Made by a program: the position numbers and the translations under genes
The notes under the pieces: model-generated
Database searches by the model: none
What the model was told of the DNA's origin: nothing
The model's input: only the letters and a program-made list of their open reading frames with translations
Shown: positions 42,305-51,157 of the stretch, piece after piece
How positions within the stretch are numbered: position 1 is the first letter of the stretch
How the letters are laid out: each line of letters opens with the position of its first letter
Source: Actinomycetota bacterium
Lineage (GTDB): Bacteria > Actinomycetota > Actinomycetes > Mycobacteriales > Micromonosporaceae
NCBI GenBank assembly: GCA_005885555.1
Contig: VAWN01000028.1
Coordinates: 38,519-102,518, forward strand
DNA length: 64,000 nt
Reading direction: 5' to 3'

Positions 42305-44236
42305 ATGGACGAGATGACGTCCGACCAGTACACCTCGATGCCGCGACCGGCGACCGGCCGCAGCCCGTTCCCGCCCATCGCGGACTTCGCGTTCCTGTCC
42401 GACTGCGAGACCAACTGCCTCATCGCGCCCAGCGGCGCGGTGGAGTGGATGTGCCTGCCCCGGCCGGACGCACCGAGCGTCTTCACGGCGCTGCTCGACC
42501 GCGGCGCGGGCGCGTTCCGCATCGGCCCGTACGACGAGATGGTGCCGGCGGCCCGGCGCTACCTGCCGGGCAGCCTGATGCTGGAGACCACGTGGCAGAC
42601 CCGCACCGGCTGGCTCCTCGTGCGCGATGCGCTGTGCATGGGGCCGTGGCACAACGTCGACGAGCGGTCCCGCACCCATCGCCGCTCGCCCACCGACTTC
42701 GACGCCGAACACTGCCTGCTGCGCATGGTCAAGTGCGTCAGCGGCGCCGTCGACGTCTCGATGACCTGCGAGCCGGTGTTCGACTACGGGCGGGTCGAGC
42801 CGACCTGGCGGTACGAGGGCGCCGGGTACGGGGAGGTGGTCGCGACCGCCGAGGACATCAGCCTGCGGCTGACCACCGACATGCGACCCGGCATCGAAGG
42901 TCGGGGACTCAACGCCCGCACCCGGATGGTCGAGGGCGAAACCCACTACGTGGCGCTGGCCTGGTCGCCCCTGCCGCCGCCGAGGACGCCGAGCGAGGCG
43001 ACCGAGCGGATGCGCCGTACCTCCGAGTACTGGCGCCAGTGGATCACGCTGGGCGACTTCCCCGACCACCCCTGGCGCAGCTACCTGCAACGCAGCGCGC
43101 TCACCCTCAAGGGCCTCACCTACGCGCCGACCGGGGCGCTGCTCGCCGCGGCCACCACGTCGCTGCCCGAGACGCCGCACGGCGAACGCAACTGGGACTA
43201 CCGGTACGCCTGGGTGCGCGACTCCACGTTCGCCCTGTGGGGGCTGTACACGCTCGGCTTCGACCGGGAGGCCAACGACTTCTTCTACTTCATCAGCGAC
43301 GCCTGCCGCGACGGACACGAGCTGCAGGTCATGTACGGCGTCGGCGGCGAGCGGGAACTCGACGAGCAGTCGCTGCCGCACCTGGCCGGCTACGAGAACG
43401 CGGTACCGGTACGCGTCGGCAACGCGGCCTACAAGCAGAAGCAGCACGACGTGTGGGGCGCCGTGCTCGACTCGGTGTACCTGCACGCCCGGTCCCGGGC
43501 GCAGCTGCCCGAGTCGCTCTGGCCGGTGCTCAAGCGCCAGGTCGACTACGCCGCCCAGCACTGGGAGGAGCCGGACCGGGGCATCTGGGAGGTACGCGGC
43601 GAGCCGCAGCACTTCGTGTCCAGCAAGTTGATGTGCTGGGTGGCCCTGGATCGGGGCGCCAAGCTCGCCCGGATGTACGACGAGCCGGAGTACGCCGCGA
43701 AGTGGCAGACCCTCGCCGACCAGATCCACGCCGAGATCTGCACCACCGGCGTCGACGAGCGGGGCGTGTTCGTCCAGCGCTACGGCGCCCAGGCGCTGGA
43801 CGCCTCGCTGCTGCTGATGCCGCTGATGCGGTTCCTGCCGCCGGACGACCCGCGGGTACGGGCGACGGTGCTCGCGATCGCCGACGAGCTGACCGTTGAC
43901 GGGCTGGTGCTGCGGTACCGGGTCGAGGAGACCGACGACGGCCTCGCCGGCGAGGAGGGCACCTTCACGATCTGCTCCTTCTGGCTGGTCTCCGCGCTGG
44001 TCGAGATCGGCGAGCTGGACCAGGCCCGCAAGCTGTGCGAGCGGCTGCTCGCCTACGCCAGCCCGCTGGAGCTGTACGCCGAGGAGATCGACACGTACAG
44101 CGGCCGGCACCTGGGCAACTTCCCGCAGGCGTTCACCCACCTGGCGCTCATCAACGCGGTGATGCACGTGATCCAGGCCGAGCAGAACTCCGCGGTGGGT
44201 AGCTTCGCCCCGGCCAACCAGCCCGCGCGCGGCTGA
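42305..44236 (+). CDS. GH15 family glycoside hydrolase (trehalase/glucoamylase-like)
   Basis: A 643-residue cytosolic GH15 enzyme, most like the actinobacterial alpha,alpha-trehalase/glucoamylase-like branch. N-terminal beta-sandwich (PIADFAFLSDCETNCLIAPS), then the (alpha/alpha)6 barrel with GERNWDYRYAWVRDSTFALW, the general-acid region DRGIWEVRGEPQHFVSSKLM CWVALDRG and the general-base region YAEEIDTYSGRHLGNFPQAF THLALINA. It lacks a signal peptide. Likely role: hydrolysis of intracellular trehalose or malto-oligosaccharide. It is divergent from an ArsR-type regulator across about 110 bp. Confidence 0.85.
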   Translation: MDEMTSDQYTSMPRPATGRSPFPPIADFAFLSDCETNCLIAPSGAVEWMCLPRPDAPSVFTALLDRGAGAFRIGPYDEMVPAARRYLPGSLMLETTWQTRTGWLLVRDALCMGPWHNVDERSRTHRRSPTDFDAEHCLLRMVKCVSGAVDVSMTCEPVFDYGRVEPTWRYEGAGYGEVVATAEDISLRLTTDMRPGIEGRGLNARTRMVEGETHYVALAWSPLPPPRTPSEATERMRRTSEYWRQWITLGDFPDHPWRSYLQRSALTLKGLTYAPTGALLAAATTSLPETPHGERNWDYRYAWVRDSTFALWGLYTLGFDREANDFFYFISDACRDGHELQVMYGVGGERELDEQSLPHLAGYENAVPVRVGNAAYKQKQHDVWGAVLDSVYLHARSRAQLPESLWPVLKRQVDYAAQHWEEPDRGIWEVRGEPQHFVSSKLMCWVALDRGAKLARMYDEPEYAAKWQTLADQIHAEICTTGVDERGVFVQRYGAQALDASLLLMPLMRFLPPDDPRVRATVLAIADELTVDGLVLRYRVEETDDGLAGEEGTFTICSFWLVSALVEIGELDQARKLCERLLAYASPLELYAEEIDTYSGRHLGNFPQAFTHLALINAVMHVIQAEQNSAVGSFAPANQPARG

Positions 44237-44258
44237 CCGGCCCGCGCGCGGCTGACCG
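44221..44258. repeat. 19-bp tandem duplication over a stop codon
   Basis: GCCCGCGCGCGGCTGACCG occurs twice in direct contact (44221-44239, 44240-44258). The first copy contains the GH15 stop codon, the second repeats it, so it looks like a recent local duplication. Confidence 0.7.
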
Positions 44259-44351
44259 GCCCGGCCGCCCGGGTCGGATGGCCCTGCCACGGCGCGCCCC
44301 GCCGGTCCTGAAATGGAGCCCGGCGGAGGGTCGTCGGCGGAGGGAGTCGTC

Positions 44352-44813
44352 ATGGAGACCGTGCGCGACATGTTGTCGGGCCAGCCTTTCCTGTCCGGCA
44401 TGAGCTCGGCGCAACTGGACAACCTGGCGCGCTGGTCGCGGATGACCAGCTTCCCGACCGGTGCCCGGATCTTCGAGGAGGGCCAGCGGGCCGACCGGTT
44501 CTGGCTCGTCCGCGAGGGGCGGGTGGATCTGCAGACCCAGATACCGGGCCGCGGCGGCGTGGTGCTGGACAGCCTCGGCCGCGGCGCGGTGCTCGGCTGG
44601 TCCTGGCTGTTCCCGCCGTACCGCTGGCACTTCTCCGCCAGTGCCGGTGAGGTCACTTCGGCGATCGAGTTCGACGCGGCGGCGGTACGGGAACAGTGCC
44701 AGCGCGAGCCGGCGCTCGGTTTCCAGCTCGCGATCCGGTTCACCGAGGTGGTCGTCGACCGGCTGCAGTCCACCCGGCTGCGGCTGGTGGACATGTACGC
44801 CCGGCAGCCGTGA
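44352..44813 (+). CDS. Cyclic nucleotide-binding (CRP-type sensor) domain protein
   Basis: About 153 residues consisting of a single cNMP-binding beta-roll: FLSGMSSAQLDNLARWSRMT, GARIFEEGQRADRFWLVREG and GRGAVLGWSWLFPPYRWHFS. A DNA-binding domain is absent, so it is a stand-alone sensor. The phosphate-binding cassette is degenerate (GAVLGWSWLFPPYR instead of GE-x-[AS]-L...R-[TS]A), so cAMP binding is uncertain. ATG 44352 follows GGAGGGAG by about seven bases. Its partner is unknown. Confidence 0.8.
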   Translation: METVRDMLSGQPFLSGMSSAQLDNLARWSRMTSFPTGARIFEEGQRADRFWLVREGRVDLQTQIPGRGGVVLDSLGRGAVLGWSWLFPPYRWHFSASAGEVTSAIEFDAAAVREQCQREPALGFQLAIRFTEVVVDRLQSTRLRLVDMYARQP

Positions 44814-44817
44814 CCGC

Positions 44818-45789
44818 TCAGATCGTGATGACGACCTTGCCGGCGGCGTGGCCCTCCTCCAGGTACCGGACGGCGTCGGGTACCTCGGCCAGCGGGTAGG
44901 TCCGGTCGATCACCGCAGTGACCCTGCCCGCCACCAGAAGCTCGCTCAGCACGGCGAGGTCGTCGCGCTTCGGGCGGGCCAGCATCGGGCGCAGCGACTG
45001 GCTCACGAACGCGGAGGTCGCGAGCATCTTCGCGATGCCGGTCAACGGCGCGATCCAGTTGCCGTCGTCCGGGGCGCCGACGCTGACGAGCACGCCTTTC
45101 GGCGCGAGTACCCGCCGGATCTCGGACAGCGTCCGGTTGCCGACCGTGTCGATGACCACGTCGTAGGGCCGGTCGGTGCGGGTGAAGTCCTCCCGGGTGT
45201 AGTCGACGACCCGGTCGGCGCCGATCGACCCGACCAGCGCCACCTTCCCGGGGCTGCACACCCCGGTCACCTCCGCACCGAACGCCCGGGCGATCTGCAC
45301 CGCGAAGGTACCGACACCGCCGCCCGCGCCGTTGACCAGAACCCGGTGTCCCGCCTTGACATGCGCGCTGTCCCGCAACGCCTGCAGCGCGGTGAAACCC
45401 GCCACCGGTACCGCGGCCGCCTGCTCGAACGTCAGGTTGGCCGGCTTGGCCAGCACCGCGGCCTTCGGCCCGAAGGTGACGTACTCGGCGAAGGTACCGG
45501 CGCACTGGCCGAACACCTCGTCGCCCGGCGAGAACCCGGTGACGTCGCGGCCGACCGCCTCGACGTGCCCGGCCAGGTCGACGCCGAGCCCGGTGCGCCG
45601 CGGCCGGGTCAGGCCGCCGGCGAGGCGCACCAGGTACGGCGTGCCGCGCAGGAAGTGGAAGTCCAGCGGGTTGACCGACGCCGCCCGCACCCGGACAAGT
45701 ACCTCGCCGTCACCGACCGCCGGCATGCCGACGTCCTGAAGCTCCAGGACGTCCGGTGAGCCGTACCGCTGGTACCTGATCGCCTTCAT
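44818..45789 (-). CDS. NADPH:quinone reductase-like MDR-family oxidoreductase
   Basis: A 323-residue zinc-independent medium-chain dehydrogenase. GroES-like N-terminus (MKAIRYQRYGSPDVLELQDV), then the nucleotide-binding motif VLVNGAGGGVGTFAVQIARA, and PYDVVIDTVGN followed by VLAPKGVLVSVG. There are no zinc-ligand cysteines in the catalytic loop. Typical substrates are quinones or alpha,beta-unsaturated ketones. It stands alone between the cNMP-binding gene and the phosphoesterase pseudogene and converges on the former. Confidence 0.9.
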   Translation of the reverse strand: MKAIRYQRYGSPDVLELQDVGMPAVGDGEVLVRVRAASVNPLDFHFLRGTPYLVRLAGGLTRPRRTGLGVDLAGHVEAVGRDVTGFSPGDEVFGQCAGTFAEYVTFGPKAAVLAKPANLTFEQAAAVPVAGFTALQALRDSAHVKAGHRVLVNGAGGGVGTFAVQIARAFGAEVTGVCSPGKVALVGSIGADRVVDYTREDFTRTDRPYDVVIDTVGNRTLSEIRRVLAPKGVLVSVGAPDDGNWIAPLTGIAKMLATSAFVSQSLRPMLARPKRDDLAVLSELLVAGRVTAVIDRTYPLAEVPDAVRYLEEGHAAGKVVITI

Positions 45790-45915
45790 ACCCGCCAGGG
45801 TAGGGACGCCCGCAAGGCGACCGGCCCTGTTCAGCTCGATGTCCACCCCGGTTCGTCGCGGGTGCCTAGCGTCCGGTTCGGTAGCCATCGACCTGAATTC
45901 ATGGGGAGGATCAGC

Positions 45916-47781
45916 ATGCCGGGACGGAGAGCAGTGGTGCGTGGCCTGCTCGCGGCGGGCTGCGTTGTGGTGGTCGCCGGTGGCGTGGCGGCGGCCAGCC
46001 CCGGACTGTTGCGGGCGGGACCCCGCCCCGACGGGACCGCGGTGATTCCGATCGGGTACCGGGTGACCCCGGCCGGGGCGCAGAGCCGCCTGGGTGACCT
46101 GCCGCTGACGGTACGGGCGTTCCCGGACGGCAAGGCGGCCCTGGTGGTCAACGCCGGCCAGGGACAGCAGTCGGTGCAGGTCGTCGACCCGGGTACCGGT
46201 GGGGTACTGCAGACGATCGGGTACCCGGCGCCGCAGGCACTGTTCGTCGGCGCGGCGTTCAGCCCGGACGGTACCCGGGCGTATGTCAGCGCCGGCGGCA
46301 ACAACAAGATCCGCACCTACAGCGTGTCCGGCGACCGGCTGACCGAGACCGCCCCGATCGCATTGCCGACCACCAACCCGGCCGGGGTACCGGTGAACCT
46401 GTACCCGGCCGACCTCGCGCCGACCCCGGACGGCCGGCGCCTCGTCGTGGCCGACCAGGTAGCCGACGCCGCCACGGTCGTCGACGTCGTCACCGGAGCC
46501 AGCCGGACCGTCGCGGTCGGGCACGCGCCGTACGGCATCGCGGTCAGCGCCGACGGCCGGTCGGCCTACGTCACGAACCAGGGCGCCGCAACGGTTTCCG
46601 TGCTCGACATCACCGGCACCGCGCCGGTGGTACGGGCGACGGTCCCGGTCGGTACCCATCCCAACCGCATCGTCGCCGACGCGCGGCGGCACCTGGCCTA
46701 CGTCGCCGACGGTGATGCCGACACGGTCAGCGTCATCGACACCTCGACCGACGCGGTCGTCCGTACCATCGCGCTGTCCCCCTACGCGGGCGCGCAGGTC
46801 GGCTCCAACCCGGACGCGCTGGCGCTGGACCGCGACGGGAACACCTTGTACGTGGCCAACTCCGGCAACAACGACGTCGCGGTCGTCGACGCCGGCCCGG
46901 GACGCATCCGGGGGCTGATCCCGACCGCGTGGTACCCCAGTTCGCTGGCGATGATGGTCGGCACGCTGTCGCGGATCAGCCTGCCGGTACCCGAGGACCA
47001 GCTGCGGGCGTGGACCCGGCAGGTCAACGGCAACGACGGCTTCGACCGCCGCGACGACCGCGAGGCGGCTGCCGCGTCGAGCATCGTGCCGCGCCGGCTC
47101 GGTGAGCACTCGCCGATCCAGCACGTCATCTACATCGTCAAGGAGAACCGCACCTTCGACCAGGAGTTCGGCAGCCTCGGCCGGGGCGCCGGCGACGCGA
47201 GCGGCTGGAACTGGGTGGTGGCCGGGAACTCCAACAACTACACCGAGCAGACCTGGGTGGCCAACTACTCCGGCCGCAACCACGGGTACCCGTCGGAGAG
47301 CAACGACCCGGCCATCGCGCCGCAGAGGCCCGACGACGCATACATCTGGCAGCGGCTGGCGCGCAGCCACGTCCCACGCCGGTACCACGCCGGGCGCGCC
47401 GACGCCGCGGGCCTACGTCGCCGACAACGACTGGGCGCTCGGGCAGCTCGTCGACGCGGTGTCGCATTCGAGGTACTGGAAGTCGACGGCGATCTTCGTC
47501 ACCGAGGACGACGCGCAGAACGGTCCCGACCACATCGACGCGCACCGGACCCTGGCGCTGGCGATCAGCCCGTACACCCAGACCGGGCGGGTCGACTCGA
47601 CCTTCTACAGCACCGACTCGATGCTGCACACCATCGAGCTGCTCTCGGGACTGCGGCCGCTCACCCAGTTCGACGCCTTCGCCACGCCGATGATCGGCTA
47701 CCGCAGCACCACATCTGGCCGGTCGCGCCCGCGGCGCCCGCCGCGCCCGCCGGCAAGCCGGCCGGTGGCGACGACGACTGA
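45916..47781 (+). pseudogene. Secreted YncE-like propeller plus phosphoesterase protein, broken by internal deletion
   Basis: ATG 45916 has GGGGAGG six bases upstream and a signal segment (RGLLAAGCVVVVAGGVAAAS). A seven-blade YncE-like propeller (PDGTRAYVSAGGNNKIRTYS, ADGRSAYVTNQGAATVSVLD) runs to about 46920, followed by a phosphoesterase-family domain (HVIYIVKENRTFDQEFGSLG). Near 47380 the frame fails: the rest of the domain (PRAYVADNDWALGQLVDAVS, AIFVTEDDAQNGPDHIDAHR) is in another frame and roughly 100 residues that normally lie between are absent. Near 47710 a third frame holds the tail PVAPAAPAAPAGKPAGGDDD. A functional phosphoesterase is therefore unlikely. Confidence 0.8.
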
Positions 47782-47795
47782 CTGCACCGCAGGCG

Positions 47796-47825
47796 GGGTG
47801 GCTGGCCGGTCCCGGCCAGCCACCC
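47796..47825. terminator. Stem-loop terminator after the phosphoesterase pseudogene
   Basis: A perfect 13-bp stem (GGGTGGCTGGCCG with CGGCCAGCCACCC) and a 4-base loop GTCC, beginning 15 bases after the stop. It is followed by a 200-bp stretch (47826-48026) with short frames of uncertain status before the sigma factor gene. Confidence 0.8.
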
Positions 47826-48026
47826 GTCGTTGTACGGTCCCCGCATGACCGACCTGTTCGACGCCGGGCCGATGCGGCCGCCGCCGATGGCGAGGACGGG
47901 CCGCCGCTCACCGCGGACCACCGGCGGATGATCGTGGTCGCGGCGCTGCCGTAGAAGCAACCTTTCGCCGGCGTGCACGCGTCATGGCAGGCACACCGGT
48001 GGGAGAGGGGACTGACGTGACGCAGA

Positions 48027-48566
48027 GTGGCAGTGGCTGACCCGATGGGAGATTCGGAGAGTTTCACCTCGTTCGCCAGGGATCGCACGCATGCGCTCCT
48101 GCGTTCGGCCTACCTCCTCACCGGCGACCAGCACCTCGCCGAAGATCTGGTGCAGGCCAGCCTGGCGCGCACGTACGTGGCCTGGCGCCGGCTCGACGAC
48201 CAGGGCAACGCGGAGGCGTACACCCGCAAGGTGATGTACCGCCTGCAGGTCTCCTGGTGGCGGCGGCGCAGGGTGCGCGAGTCGGTCACCGCCGACCTGC
48301 CCGAGCCGCGCCACCCGGGGTACGACCCGACCGAGGCGGCCGATGTCCGGCTCACCCTCCGTGCCGCGCTGGCGAAGCTGCCGCCCCGGCAGCGCGCGGT
48401 ACTGGTGCTGCGGTTCTTCGAGGACCACACCGAAGCGCAAGCGGCGGACCTTCTCGACGTGACCGTCGGCACCATCAAGTCCCAGACGGCCAAGGCTCTC
48501 GCGCGGCTGCGCGCCGTCGCGCCCGAGCTGGCCAACCCACACGCTCAGGAAAGGAACCTGCAATGA
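48027..48566 (+). CDS. ECF RNA polymerase sigma factor (SigE-like family)
   Basis: A 179-residue sigma-70 family factor with region 2 (LLRSAYLLTGDQHLAEDLVQ ASLARTYVAWRRL, WWRRRRVRES) and region 4 (LPPRQRAVLVLRFFEDHTEA QAADLLDVTVGTIKSQTAKA) as in the SigE-like actinobacterial ECF group. The start is uncertain, GTG 48027 or ATG 48045, with no obvious Shine-Dalgarno for either. The stop overlaps the ATG of the next membrane protein, the usual arrangement of an ECF factor with its cognate regulator. Confidence 0.9.
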   Translation: MAVADPMGDSESFTSFARDRTHALLRSAYLLTGDQHLAEDLVQASLARTYVAWRRLDDQGNAEAYTRKVMYRLQVSWWRRRRVRESVTADLPEPRHPGYDPTEAADVRLTLRAALAKLPPRQRAVLVLRFFEDHTEAQAADLLDVTVGTIKSQTAKALARLRAVAPELANPHAQERNLQ

Positions 48567-49720
48567 GTCCGCCCGCGTATGAGGAACTGCGCGAAGCCAT
48601 GACCGGTCTGGCCGACACGGTCACCCCGGTCGACCTGCAGGACCGCGCCGTGCGCACGTCCCGGCGGTTGCGCCGGTGGCGGGTCACCGCATCGGTTGCG
48701 GCCGTGCTGGTGGTGGTTGGCGGGGGTACCGCGACGGCAACGCAACTGTTGTCCACCTCGACCGGGATCCCGCAGGCGGCCGGCTCCGGCTCCGGCTCGG
48801 CCGGCTGCGCGCCGGCCACCGCGCCGGTCGATCCGGCCCCCAGCCCGTTCTACGGTCCGACCGAGAAGGTGCCGGCGCCGAACACCGGACCGCTGTTCTA
48901 TCTCGCTGCCAGCGGTACTTCGACGGCGCTGGTGTCGTGGACCCCCGGGAAGGGCAAGCCGGAGCTGCGCCGCCCCCTGCCGCTCGACGCACTGGACAAC
49001 GCGAACGTCTCGCCGGACGGCAAGTGGGTCAGCTGGGTCACCACCGACGGCGCGCTGCACCTCGGCGCGGTCGGCGACGGCAAGAACGACCGGGTGCTGC
49101 GCAGCGGCGTCGACGGCCGGCTGCTCGAACCGGTCTGGTCCCACGACTCGACCCGCCTGCTGGTCCGCGAGGCGTCCGGCGGCCGGGTCGGTACCCTCGA
49201 CGTCGCCACCGGTACCTTCACCCCGCTGCCGGCGAGCCTCACCGGCGCCCGGCACGCGGTGTGGGCGGCCGACGGCACCGCGATCGCGTTCATCGCGTCC
49301 GACGGCGGGATCGTGGTGGCCAAACCGGACGGTACCGGACAGCGGCGCATCCCCGCCGCCGCCGACTACCTCAAGGAGGGCCGGAAGGTCGCCAGCCTGC
49401 AGAGCATGTCGGGCACGGCCGACGGCGACAGCACGCTGAACCTGTTCGTCACCGCGCCGCATCAGGAGCCCAACGGCTGCCGCTCGCTGGTCAGCAACAC
49501 CACGATCCGGACCAGCAACGGCATGCAGGGTGAGGACGAGGCACAGGCCGGTGGCCGGTACCGGGAGTACCAGGCGGCCTTCCGCGGGCAGCACTTCTCC
49601 CACGTGGACCGGGACATGGGCGGCGCGCGCTCGGTCGCGCTGATCGGCGGCAACGGCGAGTTCCTCGGCAGCATCGACGAACCCGACCAGCTGCGCGGGT
49701 ACCTGCTGCTGAACGGCTGA
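48563..49720 (+). CDS. Membrane-anchored WD40/TolB-like propeller protein, probable sigma-factor partner
   Basis: A 385-residue protein: a cytoplasmic N-terminus of about 40 residues (LREAMTGLADTVTPVDLQDR), one transmembrane helix (VTASVAAVLVVVGGGTATAT) and an outside beta-propeller-like domain (NANVSPDGKWVSWVTTDGAL, LEPVWSHDSTRLLVREASGG, HAVWAADGTAIAFIASDGG). Coupling to the sigma factor (ATGA) and the topology suit an anti-sigma or sensor, though the conserved zinc anti-sigma motif is absent. AAGGAA precedes the ATG. Confidence 0.75.
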   Translation: MSPPAYEELREAMTGLADTVTPVDLQDRAVRTSRRLRRWRVTASVAAVLVVVGGGTATATQLLSTSTGIPQAAGSGSGSAGCAPATAPVDPAPSPFYGPTEKVPAPNTGPLFYLAASGTSTALVSWTPGKGKPELRRPLPLDALDNANVSPDGKWVSWVTTDGALHLGAVGDGKNDRVLRSGVDGRLLEPVWSHDSTRLLVREASGGRVGTLDVATGTFTPLPASLTGARHAVWAADGTAIAFIASDGGIVVAKPDGTGQRRIPAAADYLKEGRKVASLQSMSGTADGDSTLNLFVTAPHQEPNGCRSLVSNTTIRTSNGMQGEDEAQAGGRYREYQAAFRGQHFSHVDRDMGGARSVALIGGNGEFLGSIDEPDQLRGYLLLNG

Positions 49721-49736
49721 AGCACCACGAACCGCA

Positions 49737-49767
49737 CAGGGGCGGTCCCGCAGTGGGGCCGCCCCTG
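49737..49767. terminator. Stem-loop terminator after the sigma operon
   Basis: CAGGGGCGG pairs with CCGCCCCTG around TCCCGCAGTGGGG, giving a 9-bp GC stem (extendable inside) between the stop at 49720 and the convergent small gene ending at 49774. Confidence 0.75.
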
Positions 49768-49773
49768 GCGCCG

Positions 49774-49866
49774 TCAGCGACGGCGCTTGCGGCGCGAGAT
49801 GCTGATGATTCCCGCGACCACGAGCAGGATCGGCAGGATAAGCCCCCACATCAGCCAGCCGTTCAT
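49774..49866 (-). CDS. 30-residue single-pass membrane peptide
   Basis: The frame gives MNGWLMWGLILPILLVVAGI followed by ISISRRKRRR: one hydrophobic helix and a strongly basic C-terminal tail, a typical composition of genuine small membrane proteins. It is too short for family assignment. No clear ribosome-binding site (GGCTGGGACAC upstream). Confidence 0.45.
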   Translation of the reverse strand: MNGWLMWGLILPILLVVAGIISISRRKRRR

Positions 49867-50098
49867 GTGTCCCAGCCTCAACCGCCGGCCGGGCCCCCGG
49901 ATCATCCCGGCCGGATGAATGCCCACCGCCCGGTCACGTCCGAGGACCGTCCCGGTCCGGATCAGGGCGCGCCGAGATATCGATCTAGGGCTATGCTGTT
50001 GCCACGCCGCGGCACCTGGCGTACGTCGTGATACGTCACCAGATCCGAGGTGGTCACCGAACACGCATACGGGGAGCGGGTTCTCATGCGGGTACTAC

Positions 50099-50737
50099 AT
50101 GATCCGAGTTGACATTCTCGACAGCAGTCCGATCTTCACGCGCGGACTGGAGCAGATCCTGACGGCCGAAGGCATCCGGGTGATGGGTACCCGGACGTCA
50201 CCCGCGCAGGAGTGGGCGTGGTTCGTCGACGTCCTGATCGTCGACCTGGACGCGCTCGACGAGTCGCGGGCGGTCGGGTATGTGGCCGAGATGGCCAAGG
50301 TACACGAGGTGGTCATTCTCGCCGACGACGTCCGGGCCACCGACACGGCCGCACTGATCCGGGCCGGCGCGTCCGGCGTGCTGAGCAAACGCGGGTCGCC
50401 GGCCGCGCTGGTGGACTCGATCCGCGCGGTTGCCGCGGGGGCTACCGTGACGTGCCAACCGGTACCGGACGAGGACGCCGAGGAACGCGCGCCCGACCAG
50501 ACCCGCAACTGCCTGTCCGCGCGGGAGGAGCAGGTGCTGCGCCAGATCTCCCGCGGTCTGACGCACGGCCAGGTCGCCCGCCGGCTGGGGATCAGCCCGC
50601 ACACGGTGGACACCTACGTCAAGCGGATCAGGTCCAAGCTCGGGGTCGGCAACAAGGCGGAGCTGACCCGGGCCGCGGTGCTGCGCGGCATGACCTCCCC
50701 GGCCGCCGCCGGCTCACCCGACGACCGGGCCGGGTAA
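50099..50737 (+). CDS. LuxR/NarL-type regulator with degenerate receiver domain
   Basis: A 212-residue response-regulator-like protein. The N-terminal receiver fold is present (RVDILDSSPIFTRGLEQILT, DVLIVDLDALDE, SGVLSKRGSPAALVDS), but the acidic pair at the end of strand 1 is only D-S and the phospho-acceptor Asp sits in IVDLD, so phosphorylation is doubtful. The C-terminal GerE helix-turn-helix (LSAREEQVLRQISRGLTHGQ VARRLGISPHTVDTYVKRIR) is complete. No histidine kinase gene is nearby, so it is probably an orphan. The start is ATG 50099; about 230 bases upstream have no gene. Confidence 0.85.
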   Translation: MIRVDILDSSPIFTRGLEQILTAEGIRVMGTRTSPAQEWAWFVDVLIVDLDALDESRAVGYVAEMAKVHEVVILADDVRATDTAALIRAGASGVLSKRGSPAALVDSIRAVAAGATVTCQPVPDEDAEERAPDQTRNCLSAREEQVLRQISRGLTHGQVARRLGISPHTVDTYVKRIRSKLGVGNKAELTRAAVLRGMTSPAAAGSPDDRAG

Positions 50738-50797
50738 CCGGACGCCGCCCCGGCGGTACGGTGGCGTCGGACCGGTGAGCGTGATCGGGGGTACGAG

Positions 50798-51157
50798 GTG
50801 GCAGGCGGTGCGGCGCACGGCGCCGGGAACGAGGACCTGTCCGCTGAGGTGCTGCAGACCGCGGCCGCGACGTTCGGCATGCTGGCGGCCACCGTCCGGC
50901 TGCACATCGTGTGGTTGCTGGCCCACGGCGAACGCGACGTGACGTCGTTGGCCGAGGAGGTGGGCACCACCGTGCAGGTGGTCAGCCAACACCTGGCGAA
51001 GCTGCGCCTGGCCGGCCTGGTGCACGCCCGGCGGGAGGGCCGCCGGCAGGTGTACCTCGTCAACGATCCGCACCTCGTCGCCGTCGTCTGGGAGATGGTG
51101 GCGCACCTGCGCGGCCCGTCCCGGCGGGCCGGGGTACGGCATGGCACCGGCCGCTGA
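50798..51157 (+). CDS. ArsR/SmtB-type metal-responsive repressor
   Basis: A 119-residue winged-helix protein: LQTAAATFGMLAATVRLHIV, SLAEEVGTTVQVVSQHLAKL RLAGLVHARREGRRQVYLVN. The last helix contains D-x-H-x10-H (NDPHLVAVVWEMVAHL), resembling the alpha-5 metal site of CzrA/NmtR-type sensors, though the fourth ligand is not evident. It overlaps the following P-type ATPase gene by 17 bases, so it probably controls it. A divalent transition metal is the likely signal, which is notable because the pump looks Mg-type. Confidence 0.85.
   Translation: MAGGAAHGAGNEDLSAEVLQTAAATFGMLAATVRLHIVWLLAHGERDVTSLAEEVGTTVQVVSQHLAKLRLAGLVHARREGRRQVYLVNDPHLVAVVWEMVAHLRGPSRRAGVRHGTGR

Noticed and set aside
44221-44258. 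19-bp duplication as an attachment site
   Set aside because: It is a simple tandem duplication at a gene end, with no integrase or tRNA nearby, so integration is not supported.
42209-45505. Minus-strand open frame of almost 1,100 codons
   Set aside because: It is antisense to the GH15 and cNMP genes and a shadow of the quinone reductase; its translation is low-complexity Arg/Gly/Pro-rich, typical of open frames in GC-rich DNA.
47846-47954. Short frames starting MTDLFDAG just before the sigma factor gene
   Set aside because: Too short and inconsistent between frames to tell a gene remnant from chance; not annotated.
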